From the NCBI GenBank assembly GCA_900554205.1, contig USGM01000152.1:1-5369 (forward strand): a stretch of 5,369 nucleotides of DNA, read 5' to 3'. Of the stretch, positions 5,188 through 5,369 are shown piece after piece; positions within the stretch are counted from its first letter, which is position 1, and each line of letters opens with the position of its first letter. Both the position numbers and the translations under genes were made by a program. The notes below the pieces were generated by a model, which was not told the origin of the DNA, did no database searches, and worked only from the letters and a program-made list of their open reading frames with translations. The stretch is from an uncultured Lachnospiraceae bacterium (GTDB lineage: Bacteria; Bacillota; Clostridia; Lachnospirales; Lachnospiraceae).

Positions 5188-5369
5188 TCTCCATTGAACA
5201 GATCGATAAGGCTTTTGACGGAAAACAGGTTTTGCAAAATGTCACGCTGGATATTCCCGACGGTCAGATCTGCGGCATATTCGGAAAAAGCGGGATCGGA
5301 AAATCCACGCTGGCCAAGCATATGAACGCGGTGCTGCTGCCCGGCGGCGGCGCGGTGTACGTGGCGGGG
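5166..5369 (+). CDS. Second ABC ATPase of the pair (OppF/DppF/NikE-like), 3' end outside the window
   Basis: The frame is open to the right edge. Two starts are possible. ATG 5166 has SD GGGAG seven nt upstream and overlaps the previous gene by 22 nt. ATG 5184 overlaps its stop as ATGA, typical of coupled translation. From Met 5184, 62 residues are visible, beginning MISIEQIDKAF; after the first beta strands comes Walker A GKSGIGKST at 34-42. The rest (Q-loop, signature, Walker B) lies outside. Importers of this family normally use two different ATPases encoded side by side, so this is the expected partner of the upstream subunit. Paralogue identity (OppF versus NikE) cannot be settled from this fragment. 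Confidence 0.88.
   Translation, partial: MVVLQGMISIEQIDKAFDGKQVLQNVTLDIPDGQICGIFGKSGIGKSTLAKHMNAVLLPGGGAVYVAG

Noticed and set aside
4047..5245. Several minus-strand frames of 64-176 residues
   Set aside because: They are opposite the ABC ATPase genes, whose motifs are intact on the plus strand.
1..5369. CRISPR array, IS element, integrase or toxin-antitoxin pair
   Set aside because: No regularly spaced repeats, transposase or recombinase motifs, or small paired toxin/antitoxin genes were found; the single XRE gene has no adjacent toxin-like partner.

Overview
The window looks like an accessory region from a Gram-positive, moderately GC-rich gut-type Clostridia genome (Oscillospiraceae/Ruminococcaceae-like is my guess). 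This rests on strong AGGAGG-type ribosome binding sites, TTGACN/TATAAT promoters, intrinsic terminators with U tracts, and the style of the proteins. No ribosomal or housekeeping marker confirms the taxon.

Layout. (1) Positions 1-2782, minus strand: a tight three-gene operon, read right to left. It holds a 144-residue unknown protein (8-nt overlap), a 191-residue unknown protein with a zinc-ribbon-like Cys cluster, and a divergent NAD+-dependent DNA ligase (LigA family). The ligase runs off the left edge just as its BRCT domain should begin. (2) Positions 2783-3153: a gene-poor stretch dense in hairpins. It has an extended -10 promoter, a small stem-loop, a 15-bp terminator, a second 14-bp terminator-like hairpin and a 10-bp palindrome just ahead of the operon. 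It could encode a small RNA of about 85-90 nt, or be an attenuated leader for the ligase operon. (3) Positions 3154-about 3795, minus: an XRE-family helix-turn-helix regulator with an excellent promoter and Shine-Dalgarno (SD) sequence, but no standard start codon at the right distance. (4) Positions 3855-4245: about 390 bp without a convincing gene. It carries an 11-bp inverted repeat, an extended -10 promoter pointing right and a long hairpin. (5) Positions 4246-5369, plus: two translationally overlapping ATPase subunits of a peptide/nickel-type ABC importer. The first is complete, the second is cut by the window edge, and no permease or binding protein lies upstream.

The left part (ligase, unknown proteins, XRE regulator) resembles genes of an integrated element, plasmid or prophage. 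The right part is a transporter operon transcribed away from it. The noncoding block between them may be the junction or a regulatory boundary. No integrase, relaxase, CRISPR array or IS element is visible. The observations most worth following are the hairpin-rich RNA region at 2783-3146, the substituted active-site positions of the ligase together with its two unknown operon partners, and the missing start codon of the regulator.
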